From contig CAYNUS010000001.1 in the NCBI GenBank assembly GCA_964400625.1, forward strand, positions 186,001-250,000: a stretch of 64,000 nucleotides of DNA. The letters run 5' to 3'. This DNA comes from DYFX01 sp964400625 (lineage in GTDB: Bacteria; Patescibacteriota; Patescibacteriia; SG8-24; DYFX01). The notes beneath the pieces were generated by a model. That model made no database searches, had not been told where the DNA came from, and worked only from the letters and a program-made list of their open reading frames with translations. Positions 30,258 through 38,514 of this stretch are shown here, one piece after another (within the stretch, counting starts at the first letter, position 1; the number at the start of each line of letters is the position of its first letter). A program made the translations under genes and the position numbers.

Positions 30258-32196
30258 CCTCATCGTCATCGCCGCGGCCGCCGCCGCGGCCCTTTTGGGC
30301 TTCCCGCGCGGCGTCGAAGCCTCCGGCTGCCCGACCTCCCCCGTCGCCGAACTCGGCGGCCTCCACTGGTGCTACAAGCACAGCGTCGCGGCCGGGAACG
30401 TGCATCTCTGGACGCCGCCGGGCTACAAGGCCGACTCCGCCGTCACCGTGGTCTACATCCACGGCCTCGACATCGGGGGCTCGGACACCTGCAGTAAGAA
30501 GCGCCCGTACGTCGATTGTATCTGGGACGCATCGGATCACGGCATCGTCAGCCAGTTCGCGGCGAGCGGCGTGAACGCGCTCTTCGTGGCCGTCGAAGGC
30601 CAGATCCTCTCGGCCAAGACTGAATCCCTCCGCTGGTCGTCGCTCAACACCCTGCTCGCCTCGATCAACGACAAGGGCAAGACCGCCGCGCCGCCAGCCG
30701 TCACCGTGATCGGCCACAGCGCCGGCATGTACACCGCCCGCGCGCTCGCGAACGACGGGCGCACGAAGCATCTGGTGTCGGTCGACTGGGTCGCCGACTC
30801 GCTCAAAGGCTCCGTCTCGTCCTGGTACCGCCAGGGCGGCGAGCGGAAGCTGACCTTGATCGGAGGCTCGAAGAATCAACAAGCCCTCATGGACGAGATG
30901 AGCGCCGAGCTCCCCTGCCGGCAGGCGGCGAGCCCGTCGAGCCTGTCGGCTGAGGATACGTCCGCCCGCTGCCTGTACCTCAGGACCGGGCTCGGCCACA
31001 TGCGCCCCGTCTTCGACAAGAAGCACATCCCGCTGGCGATCAGGCGCTCGACGTCCGTCGCGTCCGACCCGACGGCGCCGGGTTCGCCGACGGGCGGGAC
31101 GACGGGCGGAGGCGTCATCACGCGGACCGTGGAGGACGGGGTCATCGACGCGCCGCTCCTCGAGATCCCGATTCCGGGCGTGGAACTCTCCTCCGCGTTC
31201 CGCGAGAGCGGGACGCTCACCATCCCCTGGCTCGCCCAGTACGTCGGGGGCGTCTACACCTTCCTGCTCTCGATCGCCGGCATGGTGGCAGGCGTCATGA
31301 TGGTCATCGGCGGCTTCCAGTACGTCACCTCCGGCGGCGACAAGACGCGGATCTCCGCGGGGAAGCAGCGGATCGTGAACGCCCTGACGGGCCTCGTGCT
31401 GGCGTTCAGCTCGTACGTCATCCTCTACACCATCAATCCGAACCTCGTCTCGTTCGAAGGCCTGAAGATCACCGGCGTCGAGACGGAACTGGTGAGCGAC
31501 GCGGTCAACGGCGAGAACGAGGACAACCTCAACTTCGTGTCGCAGGCGCCGCCGGGCGAGCCTTCGGGGGGCGGGCCCTCCGGGGCCGCGCCGAGCCCCA
31601 TCTGCCGCAACGAGGCGGACTGCCAGCGATATTGCTCCAAGTGCAATTCGAAGACCTGCGACGCGTCGGTGCCGACGGTCTCGCCTGGCATGGCGAGCCC
31701 GTCCGACGTGCAGACCATCCCGAGCGACATCCCCGGCGTGACCGGCTACGGCAGGAAGACCTCGCGCGACACCATCGCCTTGCTCCGCGTGGTCGGACCC
31801 ATGTTCGCCAAGGACGGCTTCAAGCTCGCGATCGGATCGGGCTATCGCGACCTGCACGGCCAGCTCGTCCTCGCCTGCAACTCCTGGAAGGCGAACGACG
31901 GCAAGCAGGAGGGCGGCTACATCGCGACGCCGGGCGCGTCGTTCCACGGTGTCGGATACGCCATCGACGTCCAGCTCTGGAAGGACGGCGAGCGTGTCAC
32001 CCTGAGCGGCGATTCCAAGGGCCAGCAGCAGGAGGACCCCGCGGAGGCGAAGTATCTGGCGGAGACGATGCTCAAGGCGGGCTTCCGCCGCCTGAACAAC
32101 GAGATCTGGCACTTCGAGCCGGCGACCGCGCCCGCGACGAAATGCCGCTGCTACAAGATCGAGGACTGCTCGATGCCCCCGAACGTGAAATGCTGA
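30226..32196 (+). CDS. Three-domain fusion: alpha/beta-hydrolase-like + VirB2-like pilin + VanY/M15 peptidase
   Basis: A 656-residue exported protein. Residues about 1-33 are a signal peptide. Residues 34-270 are an alpha/beta-hydrolase-like domain (VTVVYIHGLDIGG; nucleophile GHSAG near 165). Residues about 310-415 are a two-helix VirB2/TrbC-like pilin segment (VYTFLLSIAGMVAGVMMVIGGFQYVTSGGDK and IVNALTGLVLAFSSYVILYTINP). Residues about 500-656 are a VanY-like D,D-carboxypeptidase with SFHGVGYAID and EIWHFE zinc motifs. This places peptidoglycan cleavage on a secretion-channel pilin. The pilin segment closely matches that of the next gene. Confidence 0.85.
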   Translation: MSSSLRLRASSLIVIAAAAAAALLGFPRGVEASGCPTSPVAELGGLHWCYKHSVAAGNVHLWTPPGYKADSAVTVVYIHGLDIGGSDTCSKKRPYVDCIWDASDHGIVSQFAASGVNALFVAVEGQILSAKTESLRWSSLNTLLASINDKGKTAAPPAVTVIGHSAGMYTARALANDGRTKHLVSVDWVADSLKGSVSSWYRQGGERKLTLIGGSKNQQALMDEMSAELPCRQAASPSSLSAEDTSARCLYLRTGLGHMRPVFDKKHIPLAIRRSTSVASDPTAPGSPTGGTTGGGVITRTVEDGVIDAPLLEIPIPGVELSSAFRESGTLTIPWLAQYVGGVYTFLLSIAGMVAGVMMVIGGFQYVTSGGDKTRISAGKQRIVNALTGLVLAFSSYVILYTINPNLVSFEGLKITGVETELVSDAVNGENEDNLNFVSQAPPGEPSGGGPSGAAPSPICRNEADCQRYCSKCNSKTCDASVPTVSPGMASPSDVQTIPSDIPGVTGYGRKTSRDTIALLRVVGPMFAKDGFKLAIGSGYRDLHGQLVLACNSWKANDGKQEGGYIATPGASFHGVGYAIDVQLWKDGERVTLSGDSKGQQQEDPAEAKYLAETMLKAGFRRLNNEIWHFEPATAPATKCRCYKIEDCSMPPNVKC

Positions 32197-32197
32197 T

Positions 32198-33538
32198 ATG
32201 TCCAAGCTGAACCGAACGCGCACGGCCGTCGCCCGCGCCATCGTCATCGCCGGGCTCCTGCTCGGACCCGCCGCGCTCGCGCAGGAAGCGCCGCGGCTCG
32301 AGGTCCCCGTCCCCGGCATCGAGCTCACGCCGCTCATCCGCGACGACAGTTCCATCACCGTCCCCTGGCTCGCGCAGTACATCGCCGGCGCGTACACCTT
32401 CCTGATCTCCATCGCCGGCCTGCTCGCGTCCGTGATGATGATCGTCGGCGGCTTCCAGTACGTCACCTCGGCCGGCGACAAGGGGAAGCTCGGCGCGGCC
32501 AAGACGCGTATCGTGAACGCGCTCATCGGGCTCGTCCTCGCCTTCGGGTCGTACGCCATCCTGTACGCCATCAACCCGGGGCTCGTGGCCTTCAACGGCC
32601 TGAAGATCTCGTTCGTGAAGACGGATGCGATGCTGGACTCCCTCATGGAGTCGACGGCGGCGACGGGGCCGCAGGGATCGACGCCCGGCCAAGCGCCGCC
32701 GCCTTCATCCACGGGCGCGCCGAGCACCCCCGACGGCCCCTATACCGGGACGATCTACAAGACCTGCCCGTTGACGCTCGCGGACACCAGCATGAACGGG
32801 ATTCCGGAGTTCATGAACCAGATCCGGGCCGGCATGGGGACGATCGTGGACGCCAAGACGCCCATGGACAAGGCCGTGCAGATCGGCAATATCGCGGCCG
32901 CCTGCAAGATGCACCTCGGGAACTGCGGCAAGAGCGTCGGCACGTTCTTCGCGCTCGCGGGCGTCCTGAACAAGCCGACCTGCAACCAGAACTCGACGAA
33001 CAACAAGGACTGCAACTCCTGGCCGGACGTCACGGTACACAGCGTCCCCGATACGAGGTTCGTCTGGTGGGCGCGGTGCGACAACGAACAGGCCATTTCG
33101 ATCAAGGACGAGGCGGCCTGCGCCTCTCCGGGGCCGTGGAAGCGCGTGCCTGGCGGTTCGCCCTGCAACGGCGAATGCATGTGCACGCGCTCCGATTGCG
33201 TCTCCGGGAACTTCGCGGCGACCGCGAAGGTCGGGAAAGACCTCCTTGAATACGCCAAGACGCAGCCGAAGATGGCCGGCTGGCCGGACAGCTGGGTCAA
33301 GGACCTGAAGCGCGGGGACTGGGTCATCATGTACAACGGCAACGACGACAAGACCGGCGGCCATTCCGCCATGTTCGTGGCCTGGGCCGACAAGGATCAC
33401 ATGATCTCGCTGAACGGCGACGCCCGGAACGGCGTGAGGTACGGGACGCAATGCATCACCTCCGGATGCATCAATAAGCCGCTGGGGTGGGGCATGTGGA
33501 ATCCGGTCACCCGGATCCTGCGCCAGAGCGTCCGTTGA
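32198..33538 (+). CDS. VirB2-like pilin fused to a cysteine/histidine amidase-like domain
   Basis: A 446-residue protein with a signal peptide (VARAIVIAGLLLGPAALAQ). The pilin-like segment with two transmembrane helices (AGAYTFLISIAGLLASVMMIVGGFQYVTSAGDK and NALIGLVLAFGSYAILYAINP, residues about 60-128) is near-identical in pattern to that in the preceding gene. A proline linker leads to a C-terminal domain with HLGNCGKSVGTFF (Cys near 243) and GDWVIMY…GGHSAMF (His near 389), resembling NlpC/P60 or CHAP peptidoglycan amidases. Domain identity at the C-terminus is inferred. The TTGACA of the radA promoter overlaps its stop codon. Confidence 0.8.
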   Translation: MSKLNRTRTAVARAIVIAGLLLGPAALAQEAPRLEVPVPGIELTPLIRDDSSITVPWLAQYIAGAYTFLISIAGLLASVMMIVGGFQYVTSAGDKGKLGAAKTRIVNALIGLVLAFGSYAILYAINPGLVAFNGLKISFVKTDAMLDSLMESTAATGPQGSTPGQAPPPSSTGAPSTPDGPYTGTIYKTCPLTLADTSMNGIPEFMNQIRAGMGTIVDAKTPMDKAVQIGNIAAACKMHLGNCGKSVGTFFALAGVLNKPTCNQNSTNNKDCNSWPDVTVHSVPDTRFVWWARCDNEQAISIKDEAACASPGPWKRVPGGSPCNGECMCTRSDCVSGNFAATAKVGKDLLEYAKTQPKMAGWPDSWVKDLKRGDWVIMYNGNDDKTGGHSAMFVAWADKDHMISLNGDARNGVRYGTQCITSGCINKPLGWGMWNPVTRILRQSVR

Positions 33539-33565
33539 CACGTTCGCCCTCCCCTCCTCTAGAAT
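33535..33565 (+). promoter_or_regulatory. radA promoter (leaderless start)
   Basis: TTGACA at 33535-33540, overlapping the TGA stop of the previous gene, and TAGAAT at 33560-33565 with 19-base spacing. The ATG of radA follows 6 bases later. Confidence 0.6.
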
Positions 33566-33571
33566 GCGGAC

Positions 33572-34891
33572 ATGAGTTCCAAGACCGCGACGCTCTTCCT
33601 CTGCACCAAATGCGACGCCCAGTCCACCAAGTGGAGCGGGCGTTGTTTGGAATGCGGCGGCTGGGGCACCGTCGTCGAGTCGGCGGCGGAAGCGCCGAAG
33701 GCCTCCCCCGCCGGCGCGCTGTCCAAGAGCGCGGCCAAGCCAGGCGCCGTCGTCTCGCTCCAGGGCCTCAAGGGCAAGAAGGCCGAACGGCGGCCGACCG
33801 GCATCGGCGAGCTCGATCGCGTGCTGGGCGGCGGCATCGTCCCCGGGTCGCTCATCCTCATCTCCGGCGAGCCCGGCATCGGCAAGTCGACGCTCCTCCT
33901 CCAGGTCGCCGCCAAGGTCGCGGACGTCCTCTATATCTCCGGCGAGGAATCCGCCGAGCAGATCGCGCTCCGCTTCGAGCGCCTCGGCATCGCCGCGCCG
34001 ACCCTGAAGTTCTCCCCCGAGACGGACGTCCCCACCATCCTCGCCACCATCGAAGCCGAGAAGCCCTCGCTCGCCGTCATCGACTCGGTCCAGACGCTCG
34101 CGGCGGCCGACGTCGGCGGCGAAGCGGGCGGCCCTTCCCAGCTCCGCGGCATCACCGCGGGGCTCATGGAGTTCGCCAAGCGCACCGGCATCCCGCTCCT
34201 CCTGGTCGGACAGATCACCAAGGACGGCGCCATCGCCGGCCCGAAGACGCTCGAGCACCTGGTCGACGTCGTCGTCTCCTTCGAAGGCGACCGCTCCTCG
34301 AGCTACCGCCTGCTCCGCACGACCAAGAACCGCTTCGGCGCCACGGACGAAGTCGGCGTCTTCGAGATGACGGGCTCCGGGCTCCAGGAGGTGGCGAACC
34401 CTTCGTCGTTCTTCCTCACGGAGCGGAGCAAGGACGCGCCCGGGTCGGTCGTCACCTGCATCATGGAAGGCACGCGGCCGATCCTGGTCGAGATCCAGGC
34501 GCTCGCCTCGCGCACGACCTTCGGCTATCCGCAGCGCCGCGCCTCGGGTTTCGACGCGAACCGCCTGCAGGTGCTCCTCGCCGTGATGACGGAGCGCCTC
34601 GGCATCCCCACGCAGACGCATGACGTCCACCTGAACGTCGCGGGCGGCTACAAGGTGAAGGAGCCGGCCGCCGACGCCGCGGTCGTGCTGGCGGTCGCCT
34701 CCGCGCTCTCCGGCAAGGCCCTCCCCCACGACCTCGTGGCGATCGGGGAGGTCGGACTCGGCGGCGAGCTCCGCGCGGTGCCGATGCTCGACAAGCGCGA
34801 GGCGGAGGCGAAGCGGCTGAACTTCACGAACGTCGCCAGCGCGAAAGGCGCCAAGCACATGAAAGACGTCGTCCTGAAACTCTTCCCTTGA
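33572..34891 (+). CDS. radA: DNA repair protein RadA
   Basis: A 439-residue RecA-family helicase for branch migration in recombinational repair. It has an N-terminal C4 zinc finger (CTKCDAQSTKWSGRCLECGG, about residues 10-29), Walker A GEPGIGKST (about 98), the RadA-specific KNRFG motif (about 250) and a C-terminal Lon-protease-like domain (LNVAGGYKVKEPAADAAVVLAVASA). It lies two genes from recG, another branch-migration enzyme. Confidence 0.97.
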   Translation: MSSKTATLFLCTKCDAQSTKWSGRCLECGGWGTVVESAAEAPKASPAGALSKSAAKPGAVVSLQGLKGKKAERRPTGIGELDRVLGGGIVPGSLILISGEPGIGKSTLLLQVAAKVADVLYISGEESAEQIALRFERLGIAAPTLKFSPETDVPTILATIEAEKPSLAVIDSVQTLAAADVGGEAGGPSQLRGITAGLMEFAKRTGIPLLLVGQITKDGAIAGPKTLEHLVDVVVSFEGDRSSSYRLLRTTKNRFGATDEVGVFEMTGSGLQEVANPSSFFLTERSKDAPGSVVTCIMEGTRPILVEIQALASRTTFGYPQRRASGFDANRLQVLLAVMTERLGIPTQTHDVHLNVAGGYKVKEPAADAAVVLAVASALSGKALPHDLVAIGEVGLGGELRAVPMLDKREAEAKRLNFTNVASAKGAKHMKDVVLKLFP

Positions 34892-34937
34892 CGGGAGGAG
34901 TTTTTCGAACCATCATGTCCGCATCGAAGGAGGAACC

Positions 34938-35291
34938 GTGACCCTGCACAAGATCCTTATCCGTCTCAAGGCCGGCTGGTCCTGGAACGGCGCCAACTAT
35001 CCCGGCTACGACGCCCTGCCCAGCGACCGCGCGCGCGAGCTCTTCCGGCTCAAGCACGTGCTGCTCCACTTCAACAAGCAGATCGGCACCGCGGCCGCCG
35101 CCGTCGAGCGGGCCGAGCACCGCGCGGACGACAAGGGCCCGCCGCACGAGAAGCGCGTCGAGACCTGCGGCAAGCTCCTCGCGCTCGCCCTCCAGCTCGC
35201 CGACCTCTCCGGCGTGCGCCCGGAGGAGCTCGAGAAGTGGATCGCCAAGAACCATCCCCTGCCCAAGGACCTCGACGACGAGACCTCCTGA
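34938..35291 (+). CDS. Hypothetical protein, 117 residues
   Basis: A 117-residue soluble helical protein starting at GTG with GGAGG six bases upstream. The C-terminal half (KLLALALQLADLSGVRPEELEKWIAKNHPLPKDLDDETS) vaguely recalls MazG-like helical proteins, but the metal-binding EExxE pattern is not evident, so no family is assigned. It is convergent with recG with a single base between the two stop codons. Confidence 0.7.
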   Translation: MTLHKILIRLKAGWSWNGANYPGYDALPSDRARELFRLKHVLLHFNKQIGTAAAAVERAEHRADDKGPPHEKRVETCGKLLALALQLADLSGVRPEELEKWIAKNHPLPKDLDDETS

Positions 35292-35292
35292 C

Positions 35293-37320
35293 TCACTCGA
35301 GATGCACCGTCTCGGCTTCGGCCGAGATTTTCTTTTTGAGCGCGCGGTGCGCGGCGAGGTCCGGGTCGGCCTCCATGAGCGCGGCGACGGACGCCTTGGC
35401 CTCCTCGATGAGGGCGGTATCGTCCGGGCGGAACCGCTTGAGTTCCGCGAAACCGGATTGTTCCTCGCCGAACAGGCTGCCGGGCCCGCGGAAGCGGAGA
35501 TCGAGCTCGGAAAGCTCGAAGCAATCCTTCGCGCGGACGAAGGCCTGCAGGCGCAGGGCGGCCTGCGGAGCGCCGTGGGTGGCGGCCAGGAAACAGCGCG
35601 ACGGGAGCGCGCTGCGGCCGACGCGGCCGCGCAGCTGGTGGAGCTGGGCGAGTCCGAAGCGCTCGGCGCCCTCGACGATCATCGTCGTGGCCTTGGGCAC
35701 GTCGACGCCGACCTCGATGACGGTGGTCGAGACGAGCACGTCCGTCGCGCCGTCGGCGAACTCGGCCATGACGGCGCGCTTCTCCGGCGCCTTCATGCGT
35801 CCATGCAGGAGCGCGATCGCGAGATCGGGAAGCTCCGCGCGCAGGCGCTCGACCTCCTCCTCCGCGGATTTCACCCCGAGCGCGTCCGACGGCTCGATGA
35901 GCGGGCAGACCACGAACGTCTTGCGCCCCTCCGCCGCCTCGCGCCTCACGTGCGCGAGCATCGCTTTCCTTCCGTGCCCCCCGACGAGTTCGGTGGCGAC
36001 CGGCGTGCGTCCGGGCGGCATCTCGCGGAGCGCGGAAAAATCGACGTCGCCGTAGAGGGCGAGCGCGAGCGAGCGCGGGATGGGCGTCGCGGTCATCGAC
36101 AGGAAGTGCGGGATCTCGCCGTCGGCGGGCGGCGGCAGCTTCGCCAAGAGTTCCTGGCGCTGGGCGACGCCGAAGCGATGCTGTTCGTCGACCACGACGA
36201 GCGCCACATGCTTGGGCGCGAACCCTTTCGAGAGGAGCGCGTGCGTGCCGACCACGATGGCCGCCCCGTCGTGGTCGTCCTTGCGCGAGGCGGTGCGGAG
36301 CGCCGCGCGGAACGGCGTGCCTTCGAGCAGGCGGCTCACGGTGGCGAAGTGCTGTTCGGCCAGGATCTCGGTGGGCGCCATGAGCAGGCTCTTCTGCCCG
36401 ACGAGCGCGCAGGCGTGCATGGCCATCGCGGCCACGACCGTCTTGCCGCTGCCGACGTCCCCTTCGACGAGCCTCTGCATCGGACGCCCGCTGCCGAGGT
36501 CCTGCAGGATGCGCCAGACGACACGCTTCTGGTCGCCCGTCATCGCGAACGGCAAGGACGCCACGAAGGCGCGCGTCGCGGCCTCGTCGAACGGGATGGA
36601 CGGCCCCTTCTTCAGCTCCAGCGCGCGCCGCGCCCAGGCGCCGCGGAGCTGGAAGAGGAAGAGCTCCTCGAACCGGAAGCGGCGGTCGGCGGCGTCGGCG
36701 GCGGCCATCGCGTCGGGGAAATGGATGGCGCGGAGCGCCTCGCGGAGGCCGAGGACGCCGGACCGCTCGAGGACGGATTCCGGAAGCGTCTCCTCGAGCG
36801 CATCCACGGCCGGAAGCGCCGCGTGCAGGAGCGCGCGGATCTGCTTGGGCGTGAGGTCTCCGGACGACGGATAGACCGGCACGAGGCGTCCGGTGTGGAC
36901 CGGCGCGGAGGCGGATTCCTTCTCGTAGGTGGGGTTCACGAGCTCGAGGCCCCACGGCGTCGATTCCAGCTTGCCGGACATGAGCACGCGGTCGCCCGGC
37001 TTCAGGACCTTGGCGATGAACGGCTGGCGGAACCAGACGACCTTGGCCGACCCCGTCTCGTCGGAGACCGTCGCCTCGGTGAGGAGCATCCCCTTCTTGG
37101 CCGAGCGGCGCGAACGGATCATGTCGATGCGGACCCGGACCGTCACCGGCCCCTCGGACGGCCCCGTGAGCGGAGCGGCTTTCGAGAGGTCGTCATAGCG
37201 GAACGGAAGATGGAAAAGCAGGTCACGCGCGGTGACGATCCCCATCCCCTTCAGTTGCCGGGCCAGCCGGGCCCCGAGCCTGCCGAGCTCGGAAACGGGC
37301 GTCTGCGGCGAAATCCCCAT
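35293..37320 (-). CDS. recG: ATP-dependent DNA helicase RecG
   Basis: A 675-residue fork-regression and branch-migration helicase. The N-terminal wedge/OB domain includes VRVRIDMIRSRRSAKKGMLLTEATVSD. The helicase motifs are GDVGSGKTVVAAMA (motif I, about 286), VDEQHRFG (motif II, DEQH box), SMTATPIPRSLAL (motif III) and the C-terminal GRVGRS. ATG at 37320 with TATACT 12 bases upstream. It shares an intergenic region with the tRNA-Arg leader RNA, transcribed divergently. Confidence 0.97.
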   Translation of the reverse strand: MGISPQTPVSELGRLGARLARQLKGMGIVTARDLLFHLPFRYDDLSKAAPLTGPSEGPVTVRVRIDMIRSRRSAKKGMLLTEATVSDETGSAKVVWFRQPFIAKVLKPGDRVLMSGKLESTPWGLELVNPTYEKESASAPVHTGRLVPVYPSSGDLTPKQIRALLHAALPAVDALEETLPESVLERSGVLGLREALRAIHFPDAMAAADAADRRFRFEELFLFQLRGAWARRALELKKGPSIPFDEAATRAFVASLPFAMTGDQKRVVWRILQDLGSGRPMQRLVEGDVGSGKTVVAAMAMHACALVGQKSLLMAPTEILAEQHFATVSRLLEGTPFRAALRTASRKDDHDGAAIVVGTHALLSKGFAPKHVALVVVDEQHRFGVAQRQELLAKLPPPADGEIPHFLSMTATPIPRSLALALYGDVDFSALREMPPGRTPVATELVGGHGRKAMLAHVRREAAEGRKTFVVCPLIEPSDALGVKSAEEEVERLRAELPDLAIALLHGRMKAPEKRAVMAEFADGATDVLVSTTVIEVGVDVPKATTMIVEGAERFGLAQLHQLRGRVGRSALPSRCFLAATHGAPQAALRLQAFVRAKDCFELSELDLRFRGPGSLFGEEQSGFAELKRFRPDDTALIEEAKASVAALMEADPDLAAHRALKKKISAEAETVHLE

Positions 37321-37364
37321 AGGCAGGGGCAGTATAGCACCCGCCCATGGCGAACAGGCCAGGG

Positions 37365-37393
37365 TTGACTTCCCCCAGGTATTCCGATACAGT
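37365..37393 (+). promoter_or_regulatory. tRNA-Arg operon promoter
   Basis: TTGACT and TACAGT separated by 17 bases. The transcript start is expected near 37400, about 150 bases before tRNA-Arg. Confidence 0.65.
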
Positions 37394-37399
37394 ATCCCC

Positions 37400-37551
37400 G
37401 TTCCAGAGGTCCGTTCCGCGCGACCGCGCGGAACACCTTGAACCGCCATCAAGGCTGGGCCTGCCCAGCCGCGAAGGAGGAGCGACTGACGAGCGTTAGG
37501 GAGCGTGGGCTCAGCCCGCGCGACCGGCAGCTCGTCAGGTAGCGACGTCGT
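37400..37551 (+). ncRNA. Conserved structured leader RNA, copy A (before tRNA-Arg)
   Basis: About 150 bases of predicted RNA between the promoter and tRNA-Arg. It has hairpin I (37413-37434, GTTCCGCGC stem), a 45-base block (37440-37484) identical to 38284-38328 in the leader before tRNA-Ser and containing a GGCTGGGC/GCCCAGCC hairpin, and a long helix (CTGACGAGC/GCTCGTCAG) enclosing hairpin III (GCGTGGGC/GCCCGCGC). The helices outside the identical block differ in sequence from copy B but keep pairing. It matches no riboswitch or RNA family that I recognise. Confidence 0.65.
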
Positions 37552-37628
37552 GAGCCCATAGCTCAGCTGGATAGAGCGCAGCCCTGCGAAGGCTGAGGTC
37601 GAACGTTCGAATCGTTCTGGGCTCACCA
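37552..37628 (+). tRNA. tRNA-Arg (anticodon GCG)
   Basis: Canonical cloverleaf: acceptor GAGCCCA/TGGGCTC with encoded ACCA, D arm GCTC-AGCTGGATA-GAGC, anticodon arm CAGCC-CTGCGAA-GGCTG and T arm GAACG-TTCGAAT-CGTTC. The anticodon GCG reads CGC/CGU. An intrinsic terminator follows. Confidence 0.97.
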
Positions 37629-37632
37629 TGCG

Positions 37633-37659
37633 AAAAACAGCGGTCACCCGCTGTTTTTG
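37633..37659. terminator. Terminator after tRNA-Arg
   Basis: AAAAACAGCGG-TCA-CCCGCTGTTTTTG works on both strands, also serving the convergent gene that ends at 37669. Confidence 0.9.
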
Positions 37660-37668
37660 CTTTGCCGC

Positions 37669-38187
37669 CTAGAGCTTGAAGACGCGTCCGAGCAGGTCCC
37701 CCAGCGGCTCTTCGGACTTCCCGTTCTCGTCGAGATAGTCGAGAAGCGCCCGCCGCACCTCGACAGGGTCGGCGTCCTCGAACGGGACGACGATCCGGGG
37801 CGTGAGGGCGTTCTTGTGCTCGATATAGAGGTTCTTGACGTACGGCGGCTCGTACACGATCCAGAAGTCCTTGAGCTCCTTGTACGGCACGAACAGCTCC
37901 CCGACGGCGACGCCGCGCGTCGTGACCTGGAACATGAGGCGCTCCGGCTCGCGCAGGGTCGAGAGGCCGATGATGACGCCGAACATCACGATGATGATCG
38001 CGAAGAGGAAGTTCTGCGTGATGATCGCGTAGAGGATGAGCCCGACGCCTGCGAGGACCGCGGCGGCATACCAGACGGGGCCCCGCTGGTGGCGCTCATA
38101 TTCGTCGATCAGCCAGCCGAAAATCGTCTCACCTACCTCGGCGGCTTCCTGTTCCTCCAGGATGTCCTCCTGCGTTTCCACTGCCAT
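37669..38187 (-). CDS. Membrane protein with PH-like domain
   Basis: A 172-residue protein. A cytoplasmic N-terminus (QEDILEEQEAAEVGETIFGWLIDEYE) precedes two adjacent transmembrane helices (VWYAAAVLAGVGLILYAIITQ and FLFAIIIVMFGVIIGLSTL). A C-terminal domain follows (MFQVTTRGVAVGELFVPYKELKDFWIVYEPP…) that resembles bacterial PH-like domains. Function unknown. The ATG lies 8 bases after TATACT, and the promoter is divergent from that of the tRNA-Ser leader. Confidence 0.78.
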   Translation of the reverse strand: MAVETQEDILEEQEAAEVGETIFGWLIDEYERHQRGPVWYAAAVLAGVGLILYAIITQNFLFAIIIVMFGVIIGLSTLREPERLMFQVTTRGVAVGELFVPYKELKDFWIVYEPPYVKNLYIEHKNALTPRIVVPFEDADPVEVRRALLDYLDENGKSEEPLGDLLGRVFKL

Positions 38188-38195
38188 ATGGCCCC

Positions 38196-38201
38196 AGTAT
38201 A
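38196..38201 (-). promoter_or_regulatory. -10 box of the PH-like protein gene (leaderless start)
   Basis: TATACT on the minus strand, 8 bases before the ATG. Confidence 0.6.
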
Positions 38202-38206
38202 CCACC

Positions 38207-38235
38207 TTTACAACCCCCGCAAAACCCCGTAGGAT
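38207..38235 (+). promoter_or_regulatory. tRNA-Ser(GCT) operon promoter
   Basis: TTTACA and TAGGAT separated by exactly 17 bases. The transcript start is expected near 38242. Confidence 0.65.
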
Positions 38236-38241
38236 AGGCCT

Positions 38242-38393
38242 GCTAGAAGAGGAATCGTCCTGCGCGACCGCGCGGGACACCCTGAACCGCCATCAAGGCT
38301 GGGCCTGCCCAGCCGCGAAGGAGGAGCGGCCGGCACGCGACAGGGAGGACGGGCTCGGCCCGTCCGACCGAGAGCGGGTCGGGTAAGCGACGT
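38242..38393 (+). ncRNA. Conserved structured leader RNA, copy B (before tRNA-Ser)
   Basis: About 150 bases with the same architecture as copy A at 37400-37551: hairpin I (GTCCTGCGC stem), the identical 45-base block at 38284-38328, and an enclosing helix (CCGGCACGC/GCGGGTCGG, one mismatch) around hairpin III (GGACGGGC/GCCCGTCC). Several stem pairs differ between copies but remain paired. It lies directly between a promoter and a tRNA, like copy A. Function unknown. Confidence 0.65.
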
Positions 38394-38482
38394 GGAGGGT
38401 TGCGCCGAATGGTAAGGCAGCAGTTTGCTAAACTGCGACCGGGCAACTGGTCTTGTGGGTTCGATCCCCACACCCTCCGCCA
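38394..38482 (+). tRNA. tRNA-Ser (anticodon GCT)
   Basis: Class II tRNA: acceptor GGAGGGT/ACCCTCC with G discriminator and encoded CCA, anticodon arm GCAGT-TTGCTAA-ACTGC, long variable arm GACCGGGCAACTGGTC and T arm TGTGG-GTTCGATC-CCACA. It reads AGC/AGU. Confidence 0.96.
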
Positions 38483-38513
38483 AGAAGACTCCACATCGTG
38501 GAGTCTTCTTTTT
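38483..38513 (+). terminator. Terminator after tRNA-Ser(GCT)
   Basis: AGAAGACTCCAC-ATC-GTGGAGTCTTCTTTTT, a perfect 12-bp stem followed by T's. Confidence 0.93.
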
Positions 38514-38514
38514 G

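Noticed and set aside
37400..38393. Lysine riboswitch or T-box leader
   Set aside because: The GAAGGAGGAGCG segment weakly recalls the lysine riboswitch core and ACCGC recalls the T-box antiterminator. However, the remaining consensus elements are missing, and the element precedes tRNAs instead of amino-acid or synthetase genes.
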